The notes beneath the pieces were generated by a model, which saw nothing but the letters and a program-made list of their open reading frames with translations, made no database searches and was not told where the DNA came from. Position numbers and translations under genes: made by a program. From Glossina fuscipes (Eukaryota > Arthropoda > Insecta > Diptera > Glossinidae): 64,000 nt of DNA. Shown here in pieces: positions 1 through 12,314 of the stretch (its first letter is position 1; each line of letters starts with the position of its first letter). The stretch is taken from positions 1,656,308 to 1,720,307 of the forward strand of contig NW_023998452.1 of the NCBI RefSeq assembly GCF_014805625.2, in the 5' to 3' direction.

Positions 1-1127
1 TTCAGAATTAACCTCACAACCTTTTTCCGAGGTTCTTTCGGTTGCCTCCCTATTCCGGATATGTACATAAATATATAACGTCCAACTTTTAACCTCACAT
101 TCTTGACCGATCAAGAAATGTCTATGCCGAATTTGAGGTTCCTACCTTCTTCTTAGGGCTGAGTCAAGTCGGCAAAACTAGGATATCGAAATGATCCCTT
201 TGGGCAGAAATAGGTATATGTCATCGACATCTGGAAAACTAGAGTATATAGGAAAAAATTGATTATAAGCGTTTAAAGGTATTTTCATATAAATAAATGT
301 AAACAAAATATTTTGGAATATTAGATGCTTTATAACCGGTTTTTTTGGAACTCAAAAATTAAAAAGGATTAAAATGCAGTACACGATAGTTCTAGTGTTA
401 ACTAACAAAACTATATCCGTTTTGGAATTAAGGAGATACACGTCATTTTCAATATCCACTGCAAGTATGCTTCTTAGATATTAATCGTCTTGAGAGCTTC
501 CTTTTCTGTTAATGCTTTATTATGCTTTTGCCTCTTTTGTCTCTTATGGACCAAAGTGAAATTATATGAGATAATGAGTGAAATAATAAAATTCGTGAAT
601 ATCTATATAGTGAATGTATTATTATGTTTGGGCTACTTATGTGTGGACAAAGTTTCTAATAGGTCATTTTCTGTGGGTTATCAATGGCGGTTTTGCCTTT
701 GTTAGAATTCAAGTTTATGCCTCAAATTTGGCGGTTTAAGTTGAAAATAAATTCTCCTCGTCTTAATGCCTTTTCGTGGAAAACTAAAGTAGTAGTACTT
801 TCGTGTAGTGTGTGATAAAGTGTAAATGAAATTTTTATAATGTGTTTATTTTACCAAAATGACATAAGTACGAGAAAAAAGATTTCAACACAATATAAAT
901 GGAAATGTATATAAGCTGACCAGACATGCTACTCCGCCGGTTTGTTTTAAATTGCAACGAGAAAATATGTATTGTGTATAAGAGAAATAGACCGCGCGGT
1001 TAAAAAGGAAGGAAAAGTATCAAAATTATCAAAAGTGTATGATGATCTTCTTCATTGCGTTGAGAAGGCGAAACTTATTGTAAACATTTACGCATATTCC
1101 CTTTAAAAGAATATTATGGTCACCTTA

Positions 1128-1146
1128 ACGTACGTACGTACGTACA
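1128..1146. repeat. (ACGT)n short tandem repeat
   Basis: Four and a half ACGT units, self-complementary. Confidence 0.8.
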
Positions 1147-3619
1147 TGGCTGATTACCTCCTTTCCCTTTTTCTAACGTATATGCTTTTACGTACGCATG
1201 TAACGGGCGAAGGAAAAACCGCTCGCGTTTCCTCTGTACAAGAAGGAATGAGAATCTAAGAAGACATTGCGTTATGTTGAGTTCATTCTCTTTATTGCAA
1301 ATTTTCATTTAACAACGTTTTTAAACGAAGTAGCTGTGGCTAAATTTACGTGCTGCCATCAACGCCGTTATTACATTGCAGCATTATTATGGCATTGTTA
1401 TACATAGTTGTTGTTATTGTCTTGAAGTTTGTTTTGGTTGTGTCTCTTGTTGTTTTGTGGTTCCTGTGGGATTGTATTTTATTTCATGTTCTTCCGGTTC
1501 CCTATGTTGCGAGTTTTTGCTTCTCTTCTCCATTAAATTTTTAGGAAGCGAAAGACAGGGCGTCTTAAGAATATTGTCTTCGCTTCATTTATGCAAAACG
1601 TTTTGTTTAAGTGTTAGTGTGCGTGTGTTGTATGTGAAAGGTTGTTTTTTTGCAAAAAAAAAAACAGAAAAAAAAAAAAGCCTTTGGACGCAGAAAACTA
1701 AAATAATAAATGTTCGGTAAAGTGCGAAGCAATGATGCCAGATAAAGTTAGCAGGAGACCATACCGTGCAACATAAACTAAATTATAAAAAATAAAGTAA
1801 CAAGATGGCTCATTATGGATTCACGTTGCGCCCCCCTCCCCCTTTCATCACAAATGCGTTATATATTTTACGTGCAGATATTTTGTTTTTTTTTTGCAAA
1901 TTTTTGCAAAAGCCTTGAAACTTGCCATTTGTTGCGCATTCGTTCTGCTCAATTATTTCCGTGCAAAGAGGCAATACCGTACACCCACAAAGATATCTGA
2001 AATTCCTTCAAACTTGCAAAGATGTCCACAATTCCTTTTTTTAACATCTGTTCCTCCTCAAAAGTACATTTGAACAAGACTTACAAGGCAATCACTTTCG
2101 TTCATTGTTCAGATTATTCACTTACGTTATAATTGATTTTGGATGCTATCAATATTTAGTGTGTTTTGCATTTAATCGTTTATTTATTTAATCCAAAATG
2201 AAACAAAAACGAAAGTTATCTCCGGCTGAGGCCGAATCTCGCATACCCACCATCCATAACATTTATTATGATCACTGTTATAATGACTGCACATAAAAAC
2301 TTGAGGCACTTAAGATTATAACGACCAAGAACTCGGTCTTTTCTAAACGTCCCAATATTTTATGTAATGTAATTGACTTATATTAGAATTAACGCTTAGT
2401 TTTGTTATTGTGAATTTTTAAGAAAAAATTAGTATTGCAATAAAAAAAAACTAGCCCATCACGTTGTGGTGTCCACCATAATTATTTCAGAATTAACGTA
2501 TTTTCAGATGGATAATGTATCCCCATACAAAGTAGTTTTAAACATTCTGTCTTCTTTAGCTTATGATAATACTACTAAAATGTAAAAAAAAAGTTTAAAA
2601 GAACATTTAAGTAAGTTTGTGTAGGCGTGGACGATTTTTTCAATTTTTGCACGTAAATAGTGGAGTTGTCCATAAAGTAAATGTAGAAAATTTCAGCCTA
2701 ATGAGCTAAACTTTTTGCTTAGAAAAACAGAGATACGTTTAGTTTACGCGTTATTGCGGGCGTGTGTGTATCTTGACCTATTTGGCCTGTTTTTAATGGC
2801 GACCTGCGTGCAGAACCTTCCAATGTTTTTACTAAAGTTGAGGTCTTATCTTCACTTCTGCGACAAGGGGAGTGTTAACAACACACTCCACACAGACAGA
2901 TATAGCTGAATCGACTCAAAATTTCACGCTGATCAAGATTTTCTGAAGCTCCCTTTTGGCTATGACAAAAGGAGTATAGCCACCATACTTCGGTAGTGGG
3001 TGTAAGAAGAGAAAATTTACAGATAAGCAGAAAACGGCAAGAGGGGAAAAAAATTTGTTATTTTTGGGACATGATAGTGCGAAACCGTTTTTTCTTGCAT
3101 GTCGCAAGCCAAGCCAAACTATCACTTTAATTAAGTGCAAAGATATTTTTAGAATAGCGTAGGGGTTTTTCATACTTAACATGGACACTATTTGGATCAA
3201 GTGACAATACGAATCACGTTCGTTTCTGCTTTCGCTTGCGGAGAATGTCGTTATGTCTATTCCAGACATGCCCGTTAGAACATAAAGAAAATAGTGGAAT
3301 TTTCGGACCTGGTTCCAATTTTATTTTTATTTATGTAAAAGACAAAATAAAAGCAAACAAAAGGAGACAAATTTACCAAGCCATTGAATAGGTTACTTAG
3401 GTTAAAGGATATTTACCAGTTGACCTCAATTATACCATAGGTGGATATTATTTATAATATAAATTTCACCTATTAAGGCGGCAATCCATTGTAACATCCT
3501 AAAAAAAAACGTTTTTTTTTCAATTTGGGAACATTTTTGCTTGAAGGGATGCGCGACGCACCACCTAGCCAGCGTATATTGGTATTAAAAAAAAAAAAAA
3601 AAAAATCTAATCTTTACCA

Positions 3620-3757
3620 CTACATCTAGAGAAATACGTATGGGTTTTTAGAAAAAGTGAAGGGCGAGTACTTGAGTGAAAAAATCTACTTTTTATCAAT
3701 AAAAAATATTTAAACTCATTTATCAAAAAATCGTACGTATTTCTCTTCAGAATGTAG
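3620..3757. repeat. Imperfect inverted repeat with 13-bp perfect core
   Basis: CTACAT..AGAGAAATACGTATGG (from 3620) pairs with the complement of CGTACGTATTTCTCTT..AATGTAG (ending 3757). AGAGAAATACGTA is exact. The arms enclose about 75 AT-rich bases. Confidence 0.5.
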
Positions 3758-5154
3758 TTTTAACGATATTGTAAAAAATTCGACTGGAAAAAGCGGATAT
3801 TGTTTGAGTTATGCTGCGTACCATTTCGACAAATCAATTTTCGAGAAAATCGCTTTTAGATAGTGTGAGAGCCCTGTTTCCTTACTGTAATAAATTTTTT
3901 GTCATTTTTTTCCATTATTGCCGGCATTTCCAGGACCACAAAACTGCACTTGCAAGTATTCCCCGTCGTTTTCTTTCCACGACCATTTGGAGCCACTTTC
4001 ACGGCAAGAAATTGTGTAATTTAATAGTCGGATGCATTATCAATATCGAAAACTTCATTTTAAATGTCTTGGCAAAAATTTCAAATCGCTCTCAGCCTCG
4101 TATCCATGCAAGTGTTCTCCCGGTGAAGCTACACGAACGTGTTATTTTTTGGAAGCGGTTTTATACGGACATAAATTCCTTCTGAAGTCGCCCTTTAGTG
4201 TATTAGAAAAGTCAGAAATCAATAGAGAAAAATGTAGGCTGTAACTGCCTGCAACTGTTCATAGTACGCAAGTGGTCTCTTCCGGAAAAAGCACACAATT
4301 TCAAGTGAAAAATTTCGTGCAGGTAAAAATGTCTTTTCCACGTATTCTAGAAGCCCCGAAGTATCTCATAAGCAAAAAAAATTTGCTAATTTAAACAAAT
4401 GTTAGAGAATGGTTCACTCACGTAGTCTTGGCGATGCTGTCGCCGCTGTCACGATAAAATAAAGAAATTTCATACGTACCCGATAAAGTTTGTCATATTT
4501 TCGTATAGTTTTTGATTTTTAGCGACATGCTGCTTATCAAGTCCTTTCAATCTTTTTTAATTGAATCAAACATGCAGATGTGAAAATTGCTTTTGATATT
4601 TGTTCAACACAACAGCAGAAATTATGCTGCATCTGTTTGGGCTATAGTCAGCACTTTTTATGAACAATTAGGTCTGGATTTTTTCTACTTTAATTCTCGT
4701 CATTTTTTGTTTCAATTCTGTCATTGAAAACTATTGTGATGATCATTGTCGTTCCGTCCGTTCCGTTGACTGAAAGCTTTGTACCTTCCTTTGTATATAT
4801 ATATTTGTTTTGTTTCTTGTTTTACACTTTTTATGCCTTTTTTTTAGAAAGTTGAAACCTACGCAGCGGGAACTTGGCTGAAAACAAAGATAATTTCTAC
4901 TTAAAGTTGCAAGCATTGATAATTATTCACGGAATTGTTGTTTGCTCGTAAACGAGCTTTTATTAATTGCAAAAAAATAAGACCGCGATAGAAATTTTTA
5001 TAATAAATATATATTTGTAATTAAGTGGTTGTATTGTGACCCAGATTATCGTCTAAGTGCTATTTTTATTGGATTATAGATTAACTTTCGGCATTTAATG
5101 TATTGAGTGCAAGCATAGTAGCGCGGGGGCTGCAAATCTTATAATGTTCTAATA

Positions 5155-6413
5155 TTAGTTTGGGGGAAAAGAAATCCATTATTTTTATATGAACTTCAGG
5201 ACTTTATTTAACATGCGTCGGATTGTGCGATTTGGGTCAAATATGCACCGTTTTGTTATACGATTTGTTGCCATTTTAAAGGTATTTTCAAAATGCCACT
5301 CTTATAGAAGTCCTGGTCTCTATTTGCAAAAAACTCTAGTAGTCGATTTTCACAATCCTGCCTAGATTCCAATTTTTTATCATTGAAGAAATTTTGCAAT
5401 GCAAGAAAAAGATGATAATCGCTTGGTGCCAAGTCCGGACGGTATGGCGGATGCATTAAAACTTCCCAACCAAGCTCCCGAAGTTTCTGGCGAGTCACTG
5501 TAGACGTGTGTGGCCTAGCGTTATCCTGGTGGAATACGACACCTCTCCTGTTGGCCAATTCTGGCCGTTTCTGGTCAATCGCTATCTTCAAACGGTCCAG
5601 TTGTTGACAGTAGAGATCAGAATTTAGCTTTTGGCCATATGGAAGCAACTCATAATAAATAATCCCCTTCCAGTCTCACCAAATGCATAGCAAAACCTTC
5701 CTGGCCGTTAGTCCTGGTTTGGCCACCGTTTGAGGTGCTTCACCGCTCTTTGACCACGATCGTTTTCGCACAGGGTTATCGTATGTGATCCATTTCTCAT
5801 CTCCAGTCACCATCCGTTTAAGAAATGGGTCTATCTCATTCCGTTTGGCCAAGGCTTCGCATGATGGAAATTCGATCCATCATGTTTTTTTCTGTTAACT
5901 GGTGTGGCACCCAAACATCGAGCTTCTTTTTGAATCCAGCTTTGTGTAAATGGTTTAAAACTGTTTTATGGTCGATTTTTAGCTCCTGGGCGATGTTACG
6001 ACTGCTAACATGCCGGTCAACTTCGATTATTTCTCCGATTTTATCGAATTTTCGACGACCGGCCTACCTGTGCGAGGTGCATCTACTAAACCAAAATTGC
6101 ACATAATTGGCTGTTACAGTATCGGAACCATAAACACCATTCACAATTTTAGACGCCTGGCTTGCATTTTCGCCTTTGTCGAAGAAAAACTGTAAAATGT
6201 ACCGAATTTTCTCTTTGTTCACTTCCATTTTTAACACGCTGTAACTCACAACTGAATGCACCAAACAAAAAACAGCAAAAGAATTTTTTTTACTGCGAAA
6301 TGTCACCTTTCCAACGAGCATAAATCTGAAACTGTTTGATCGATACTTTACGAGAAATCTATCAGTGCAGCCATCTACCGAAAAAATAATGGATTTCTTT
6401 TTCCCCAAACTAA
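5155..6413 (-). mobile_element. Mariner-family DNA transposon, 1259 bp, with TIRs and TA target duplication
   Basis: The left end (5155-5186) and the reverse complement of the right end (6382-6413) match at 31 of 32 positions, starting TTAGTTTGGGG; the single difference is at position 12. Both ends are flanked by TA (5153-5154 and 6414-6415), the target duplication usual for mariner/Tc1. The interior, on the minus strand, is a mariner transposase with several disruptions. Length and architecture match full-length mariners (about 1.3 kb), so this is a complete insertion that later lost coding capacity rather than a fragment. Confidence 0.93.
5256..6228 (-). pseudogene. Mariner transposase (DD34D), inactivated
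   Basis: The minus-strand reading starts at ATG 6228 (MEVNKEKIRYIL) and ends at TAA 5258-5256. Visible parts are the N-terminal HTH region, a second HTH-like stretch (KIGEIIEVDRHVSSRNIAQE), the linker motif WVPH, the first catalytic Asp in TGDEKW, the second in HQDNARPH, and the third in PDLAPSDYH. There are 34 residues between the second and third Asp, the mariner DD34D spacing. The reading frame is broken: it shifts near 6060-6090 (with apparent loss of a few residues) and again near 5860, and an in-frame TGA at 5678-5676 replaces the usual second Trp of the WWDW-type motif. The catalytic triad residues themselves remain. No active protein can be made from this copy. Confidence 0.9.
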
Positions 6414-7545
6414 TATTAATCCTTAATTCTTTTAGTATGCAGGATCCACTTAATAATCTATTTGGACAAAACCTTTGATTGGTTATTGTTTTTAAATCGA
6501 ACGTTTGTGATAAGAAAATTAAAATCTTTATAATAAGGCTAAGATGGATCAAAGGATAGTATTATTTTCGTGCAAAAAGTTTCCCTTTTTATAATCTATG
6601 TAAATGGCAAGGGTCCTCTTGCTTTTTTTATCCATTCAAGAAGTGCAATGCATCCCAGAAATGTCTGTTAACTCTGCTCATTTAATTTAAGTGAAAATTA
6701 TTGCCGTCTATGAGTGCCTACCAAAAGTGGCCAGTGTTCATGACATGAGTATATATGTCCTCATCCCTACGCACAAGGAGAATTAAACGCGCTGCGAGTA
6801 CATTTTAATTATAATTCGCTTATTTATTCAAAGTCTCGACCGCTCGAATATCGAGTTAAAAAACCAACCAATATTCAGGGCAAGTAGCAACACCTACGCT
6901 GCGACCTTCTTTCTGTCTCGTCTAAATGTGAAGAAACTCGTCCTTGCAGTTTTTGTTTGCATTTAATGACGTCTATAAAGAGTTTATCATATTACATAAA
7001 TTATGTATTAATGATGTTTAAAAAGAAAAAAATAGGAAAACTGAACTAAAACGCCAGCTCGAATGAGCTAACATAAATTATGATATGAAAAATGAAGCGG
7101 GAGAAGAAACCAATTTTATTCATATTATTCTCTTAAATTTGATTTCTTTCATTCTTTTACTTGGTTTTTTTATTTTAGATTTTCTGAGTGAATAGCTTTT
7201 CATAAATGCATTTACCTAACTGGTCTTTCACTTATTGAACAATATTCTCTTAATAACTACCACAAGAAGTCGGTTTATCAAATATTTCTAATGCTTTAAA
7301 ATATGCAACGAAAACATATACGTAATCTTGATAAGTGCTAGTAAGCCGAAGGCATGCTAGCCTGCCTTTGCGGAACTCTCTTGACTTTGCCGAAATCTAA
7401 ATTAATTTAATGTAATTAGTTAAATCCATGAATCCGGTCATAATTAACTAAAAACTTACGGTTTAACTTCTTTCCGAATTTGTGGTGCTATAGATTTTAA
7501 TCTTAATATTAAGGTCAATTGATAATCTTAATGCATTGCAGAGTA

Positions 7546-7925
7546 AAATAATGGGATCCACATTGGTCTGGTAGCCTATTTATCCTATACCACATATGCT
7601 TAGTTATAACTAAGCAGGAGTGCTTAGCGCAGTAAGATACTTCGATGGAAATGGCATGTGAGGTCGGACTGCTAAGTGGGACCTTTCGGGGAGTACTTGT
7701 CGTGACGATGGTTATCCCTAACTGTGGATAATTAAAGGAGTCTGATAGGCCTCACCTTGCCCATAGCGGAAGATTTCGACCCGTCCCAAGTTTTCATAAC
7801 TGGTATTCCAATCTTGGAGAGTTGTCTTGCAAAGTGGGATGGTGCCGGAATTCCTTCGTAAATTACCCGGGAACTGACTAAATCTCCAACGCAGGTGCAG
7901 TGGAAACATGGAAACTACACTTTTA
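7546..7925. other. Unassigned GC-richer island
   Basis: About 380 bp clearly richer in G+C than its surroundings, starting with the palindrome TGCTTAGTTATAACTAAGCA (7600-7619). No transposase or reverse transcriptase motif was recognised in six frames. Likely an old insertion of unknown class. Confidence 0.35.
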
Positions 7926-9419
7926 CTAGTTAAGCACCGGCCGCTTCGATTTGAATCTTCCTTCGTTATAATTCAAAACAATTTTAAGGCAAATTTGCTT
8001 CTTCACGGGAACAGCGGGTTACTGTGTTTAAGTGAACACAAGTTTAGAAAAAAATCAGAAATTCAAATCCTTTTTTCATGAAATGTTAATGATATTTACG
8101 GACACGGTTCATGATAAATTGTTTCTTTTCTTAAATGATGATTTCAGTATCCAGTCGGTAGCCAAAGCAACGGTATGTGCTTCATTACAATTTTTTCAGT
8201 TGCTTTAGAGCACAAAAGAAAGAAAGAAAATAAAATATTTCATTCTTTATGCGCTATTATTGCAGCATTCGTATACACATATACATAGTGGACACAGATA
8301 CAAATTTTGTGCATTTGTGTATTTCAAATTGATATGACTTTTAATGATGATATCTTCTTTGTTGTCTTTTCTATTTTTGTTTTATCAAACTACGACAGTG
8401 TTTCGATTGCCTACTAACTAGTTTGAGAAATATTGAGCCGTTCATATGCATATTTCTTTCGTTCATTTGAGATTTAACTAAAGTTATTCCCTATTTAGTA
8501 CTTTTTACTCTTTGTATAACATATATGTTAGGACATCTAGGCTAGAATGTGGTTAATTGAGTCACAAAGGTTGAGAGAAATGTCTTGATTAAATTAAACC
8601 ATAGTCCAATCTGTATATATATAGACTTATAATTGAGATTTGAATTTCATAGAAATATTAGAGAAGTCTTTGTCTTTAAATTGCACTGTGGTTTTACTTT
8701 TAGAATTCTCTATATATAATGAATAGTAGCGCATTTGCCAGAATAAGTTTTCATACATTTTCCTAATCGAATTAACACAGCAAATCATATTTTCAACTTC
8801 ATTTCATTGCAATAATCATATTTTTCGCCCAAGTTCACCCAACTTTGTCTGCTTCTTACTCTTTACAAATCCTATTAAATAAATTGAATTTAGTATTTTT
8901 AGTTGCGAACAAACTCATAAGACCAGCCACATTCACAATCATTTTACTCAAATTATTATAACATTTTGAGTTATTATATGTAATAGTGTATGTATATTGT
9001 TGTATAAGCTTCCCACGGATGCCTTCCCTTCAACAGAGTCATTGGCAATTTTATTCAAATATTTATTTTTCTTTTTTTTCTTTCCTCTTTTATTTTTTTC
9101 TTTGCAAATTATTTATGTATATTTCTTCGCTCATATCGAATTGTCTGAACTGTTGGTGCAAATTATTTTACTACAAAAGTTCAGAAGTCTGTTACTACAA
9201 ATAATTGCATTGAAATCAAATGCTGCTGATGTTTATGAATAACTTAACCTATAATTTCTCCTACGTCTTATCATTAATCATTTTTAAATTTACATCTTAT
9301 TGAGATATCGGGTGAAAGTAATCGACTTTGAAGGTAGCTGACATTAAGCCTTCGAAATGTAGTTATAGGTGTAGGTAGGTATATAAAAATACCCTAGACC
9401 CGAACGAGTAACAAATAGG

Positions 9420-9685
9420 GAAGTACTTCGAAAAATCGGTCAAGATAGTGATCACTGGAAAACATCATATGTTGCTCGCATAATGCGAAGCCAAAAATAC
9501 TATTTGCTGCGGCTTATACTGGAAGGAAACATCAAAGAAAGTTCTAATACAGGGAGGAAGGGTACCTGTATTGGCTTCCCAATGCACATCTCAATGGAGA
9601 GACATAAGCAGTGTAGAGGATATTTGCTAACAGTTGCAAGAGATAGAGACGTGTCTCCCAAAGTTATGGGAAACTTATTGTAAAA
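9420..9685 (+). pseudogene. C-terminal tail of a non-LTR retrotransposon reverse transcriptase (decayed)
   Basis: The plus-strand reading around 9480-9680 gives RIMRSQKYYLLRLILEGNIK, then TGRK and, after frame disturbance, VARDRDV. This matches the conserved C-terminal pattern of insect LINE ORF2 proteins (HIMRxxKYxLLxLILxGKIxGKRxxGRKRxSWL...AxARDRxxW). Upstream of about 9420 no further RT motif was found, so it looks like a 5'-truncated insertion, as is typical for LINEs. An AT-rich tail with AATAAAATAATAAATT at 9772-9787 may mark the old 3' end. The clade was not assigned. Confidence 0.6.
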
Positions 9686-10489
9686 TAGGACAATTTGATA
9701 TGCTTACACATACTCCTATATAGGATTACGAATGTTTATATATGTATCATGCAAATCATTTTAAACTTTGAAATAAAATAATAAATTATATGGTCACTAA
9801 CATCCGATATCTGATAGCCGGATCGATAAGATCGTTTCCCAAGCTACGTTAATAGAAATGTCACATATAGTGGTCATGTCATGTACGTGCTACTTGAAAA
9901 AAACAGGCTTCTTTAACGGAAATATCGACTTTGGGAACTAAGCAAGTAATTCTCCATAAAATTTCGTTTTTGTTATTTTTGTTGTAATAAACTCGTAAGT
10001 TCAATAACTTTGCGTGTAAAAATTTCTAACGTTCAATAGCATTCAATAGAAGATTGTTTACTGCATTCCCGTGTACAAATTGTTTTTGGAGGTGAATTTG
10101 TTTCGGTGGCGTCATTAAAAGTTCCCGTTTTCAATAATCCTTCAAAAAAGAAAGCTTGCGTATTCTTCTTTCACAACACAAAAGGAAAAACTTTTTATAT
10201 TTATACCAGTGCCTTTGCCATTCACATTGCGCAGATCAAATTAAGAAAATTTTTCGCTTGGAAAAACCAATTATATATAAATATATATATATATATATAT
10301 GCATATATGTGCGCACTTTAGCATTTAAAATTTGCAAGTTGTAAGCAGTTGGGTTGATGGAATATATTTCAAATCATGAACTCAATACAGTTCGAATTAC
10401 TTCGTAGACAAATAGGTAAAGAATGATAGCATAAAACGTTTACATTAATATAAATGGATAGCAGGCAGCTCGGTTCTTTCGGTTTTTTG

Positions 10490-10783
10490 TTATAATACAA
10501 ATAGTTTTTTTTCATATATAAGGAATAAACTTTTACTGTCTTGAATGAATCAAGTTTTAATGCAATGTCGCGATTTGTTATCTTTCGACCAGCTTCAATC
10601 ATAATCTTCAATTGGCCCGAATGCAGTAAAGCTTCGCTAAAAAATTTCGGAACGAAATTTCGCAAACCAACGTTGGCAAGTGCGTTTTGCTGTAACACCA
10701 ACTCCACACACAGCATGTATTTCTTCAAGTGGTTTTTTACATATCTTGAAATAGAAAAGCAATATACGTCTTATATGCTCACT
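10490..10783 (-). pseudogene. Mariner transposase N-terminal relic (HTH region only)
   Basis: The minus-strand translation from about 10783 gives SEHIRRILLFYFK and, after a few residues, TAKRTCQRWFAKFRS. This is the paired-like HTH signature of mariner transposases (EHxRxxLLFxFxxG...TxxTxQRWFxKFRSG). After a frame change near 10640 a degraded second HTH can be followed (SGQLKIMIEAGRKITNRDIA). Nothing downstream resembles the catalytic DDD domain. It differs from the copy at 5155-6413 and belongs to another mariner lineage. Confidence 0.65.
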
Positions 10784-11212
10784 ACAGTAAACGTTTTTTA
10801 CAAAATAAACATTAGCCTGGTCTACATAACTAATACTGTATATAACTGAAAGAAATTTCCTAATAGAACGCATTTGGAAAGTATCATCGAGATACTAGTG
10901 CAGGATATAAGAGGTTTCTATGTCTACCGTCAATGCAATAGTATGTGTTAAGAAATAACCGATAAATGTGAATAAGAGATGTTTTCGAATCCGATTTTAA
11001 ACTTGCAAAAATTGAGGAGAAAAATTATTCAAGATCGGTACATTATTGAATAAGTTCAATCGATCGGACTTGCAATTGACCTCAAAAAAACACGTTCAAA
11101 ACAGTGCAAAATCTTCAAGATTGCGGATGACGTTAAATTTTCATGAGACGCTTTGATTGATTTCTACCTGCGTCGCGTATAGCTCGTAAACTAAATCGAA
11201 GCTTTCAAGTTT

Positions 11213-11640
11213 TTTTACCATGCACCACTTGTGGTATAGAGTATATTAACTTTATACGGATCTGTGCAGTACCCGGAAGGACCTTGGGATGGAGCCACTT
11301 TTTATTATACCCATCGATTCAGATTGCTTTTTGCATTGATTTAAGCTAGTCCGTCCGACCCCCCGTCTATCTTTCTTGTTCTGTAATTATTGAGATATTT
11401 TGATGAAATTTGGCATACTGACGTACTCTGCTACAAGGCCGTACACTAGTGAAAATGGTTCGAAGCGCACTACCTTTTTAACCATTTTCCGTGAAAGATC
11501 TCATGTTTAAAAAAGTCGTTGTAAGAATAACTGTAGGGTGGTGCGGGGAGCATTTAATGGCAGGCTGTGACCTACTGCAGCTTTTCTACTTGTTTTATAA
11601 AAGATTTTTTTATTAAAGGTCTTGAACATGAATTTGATTG
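11213..11640 (+). repeat. Dispersed non-coding repeat, family R1, copy A (long)
   Basis: Ordered blocks shared with the other copies: CACTTGTGGTATAGAGTATA, TTTTTATTATACCCATCGATTCAG, TTTAAGC...GTCCGTCCGA, GAGATATTTTGATGAAAT, GAAAATGGTTCG, and a distal block (ATTTAATGGCAGGCTGTG) also found in copy B. No protein-coding capacity. The function and class are unknown to me. Confidence 0.6.
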
Positions 11641-12099
11641 GCTTCATGGGAAAAGTCAAGTTTTATGGTTTTTTTCTCACTGTATGCAAATCGGTGGAGA
11701 AAAATGTGAATAATGATTGCTGAGGGCGAGAGAGGATCTACTTTTTAAATATCATTAAATTAATACTTTCGACATAAATTCAAAGCCAATTTTTCAACGT
11801 GCATTTTGCCGATGTACATATTCGCATTTATATTAACATATTTAAATTGTTATCGTTGATTGACGTTACAAGTGCTTCACATGAAGATTGACAAAAGAAC
11901 TTGCGTTTCTTAAAAAAGAGTTACGCGCGGATGTGTTTGCTAAATGTGACTAAAATACGGCAAACACAAGTAATAGCGTTATAACCGGTCAAAGCTGACT
12001 ATTAGGCATCCTACACAAATTCGATTAAAACAGTTGTTCACTCGCTTCGATACAAATATACCAAAAGTGACAAAAGTGACCAAAAGAACGAGTTTTCAA

Positions 12100-12242
12100 A
12101 ATAGAGCGTAATATGGGGACGGTCGAAAAAATGGAGCCACCCAAAGTATATTCAGTGCGTCAAAGGTCTCAAAAATTGCGACTTTTAGCATGAACATAAA
12201 GTTACATGGACAGATATCAGAGGGACAGGCAGACATGCTTAG
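12100..12242 (-). repeat. Family R1, copy E (internal part)
   Basis: Minus strand: AAATTGATCTAAGCATGTCTG, then CCTGTCCCTCTGATATCTGT, TTTTTGAGA, and GGCTCCATTTTTTCGACCG. It matches the core and distal blocks of the family; the CACTTGTGG terminus is missing. It abuts the TAG microsatellite at 12267. Confidence 0.45.
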
Positions 12243-12266
12243 ATCAATTTAGGAAACGTTTCTGTC

Positions 12267-12314
<48 letters not shown>
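12267..12314. repeat. (TAG)16 microsatellite
   Basis: Sixteen uninterrupted TAG units, likely polymorphic in length. The minus strand reads as an ACT/CTA/TAC repeat; the poly-Thr reading is an artefact of the repeat, not a gene. Confidence 0.9.

Larger units (their letters stand above)
1..5152. other. No gene recognised
   Basis: AT-rich sequence with homopolymer runs (e.g. A at about 3590-3605), the ACGT repeat and the hairpin at 3620-3757. Open frames here, up to about 120 codons, show no domain, no splice context and low complexity. The frame at 3811-4185 is compositionally the least repetitive but unrecognised. Confidence 0.6.

Noticed and set aside
3811..4185. 124-codon plus-strand frame of fairly normal complexity
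   Set aside because: No recognisable domain, overlapping frames equally open, and no splice context; kept only as a note.
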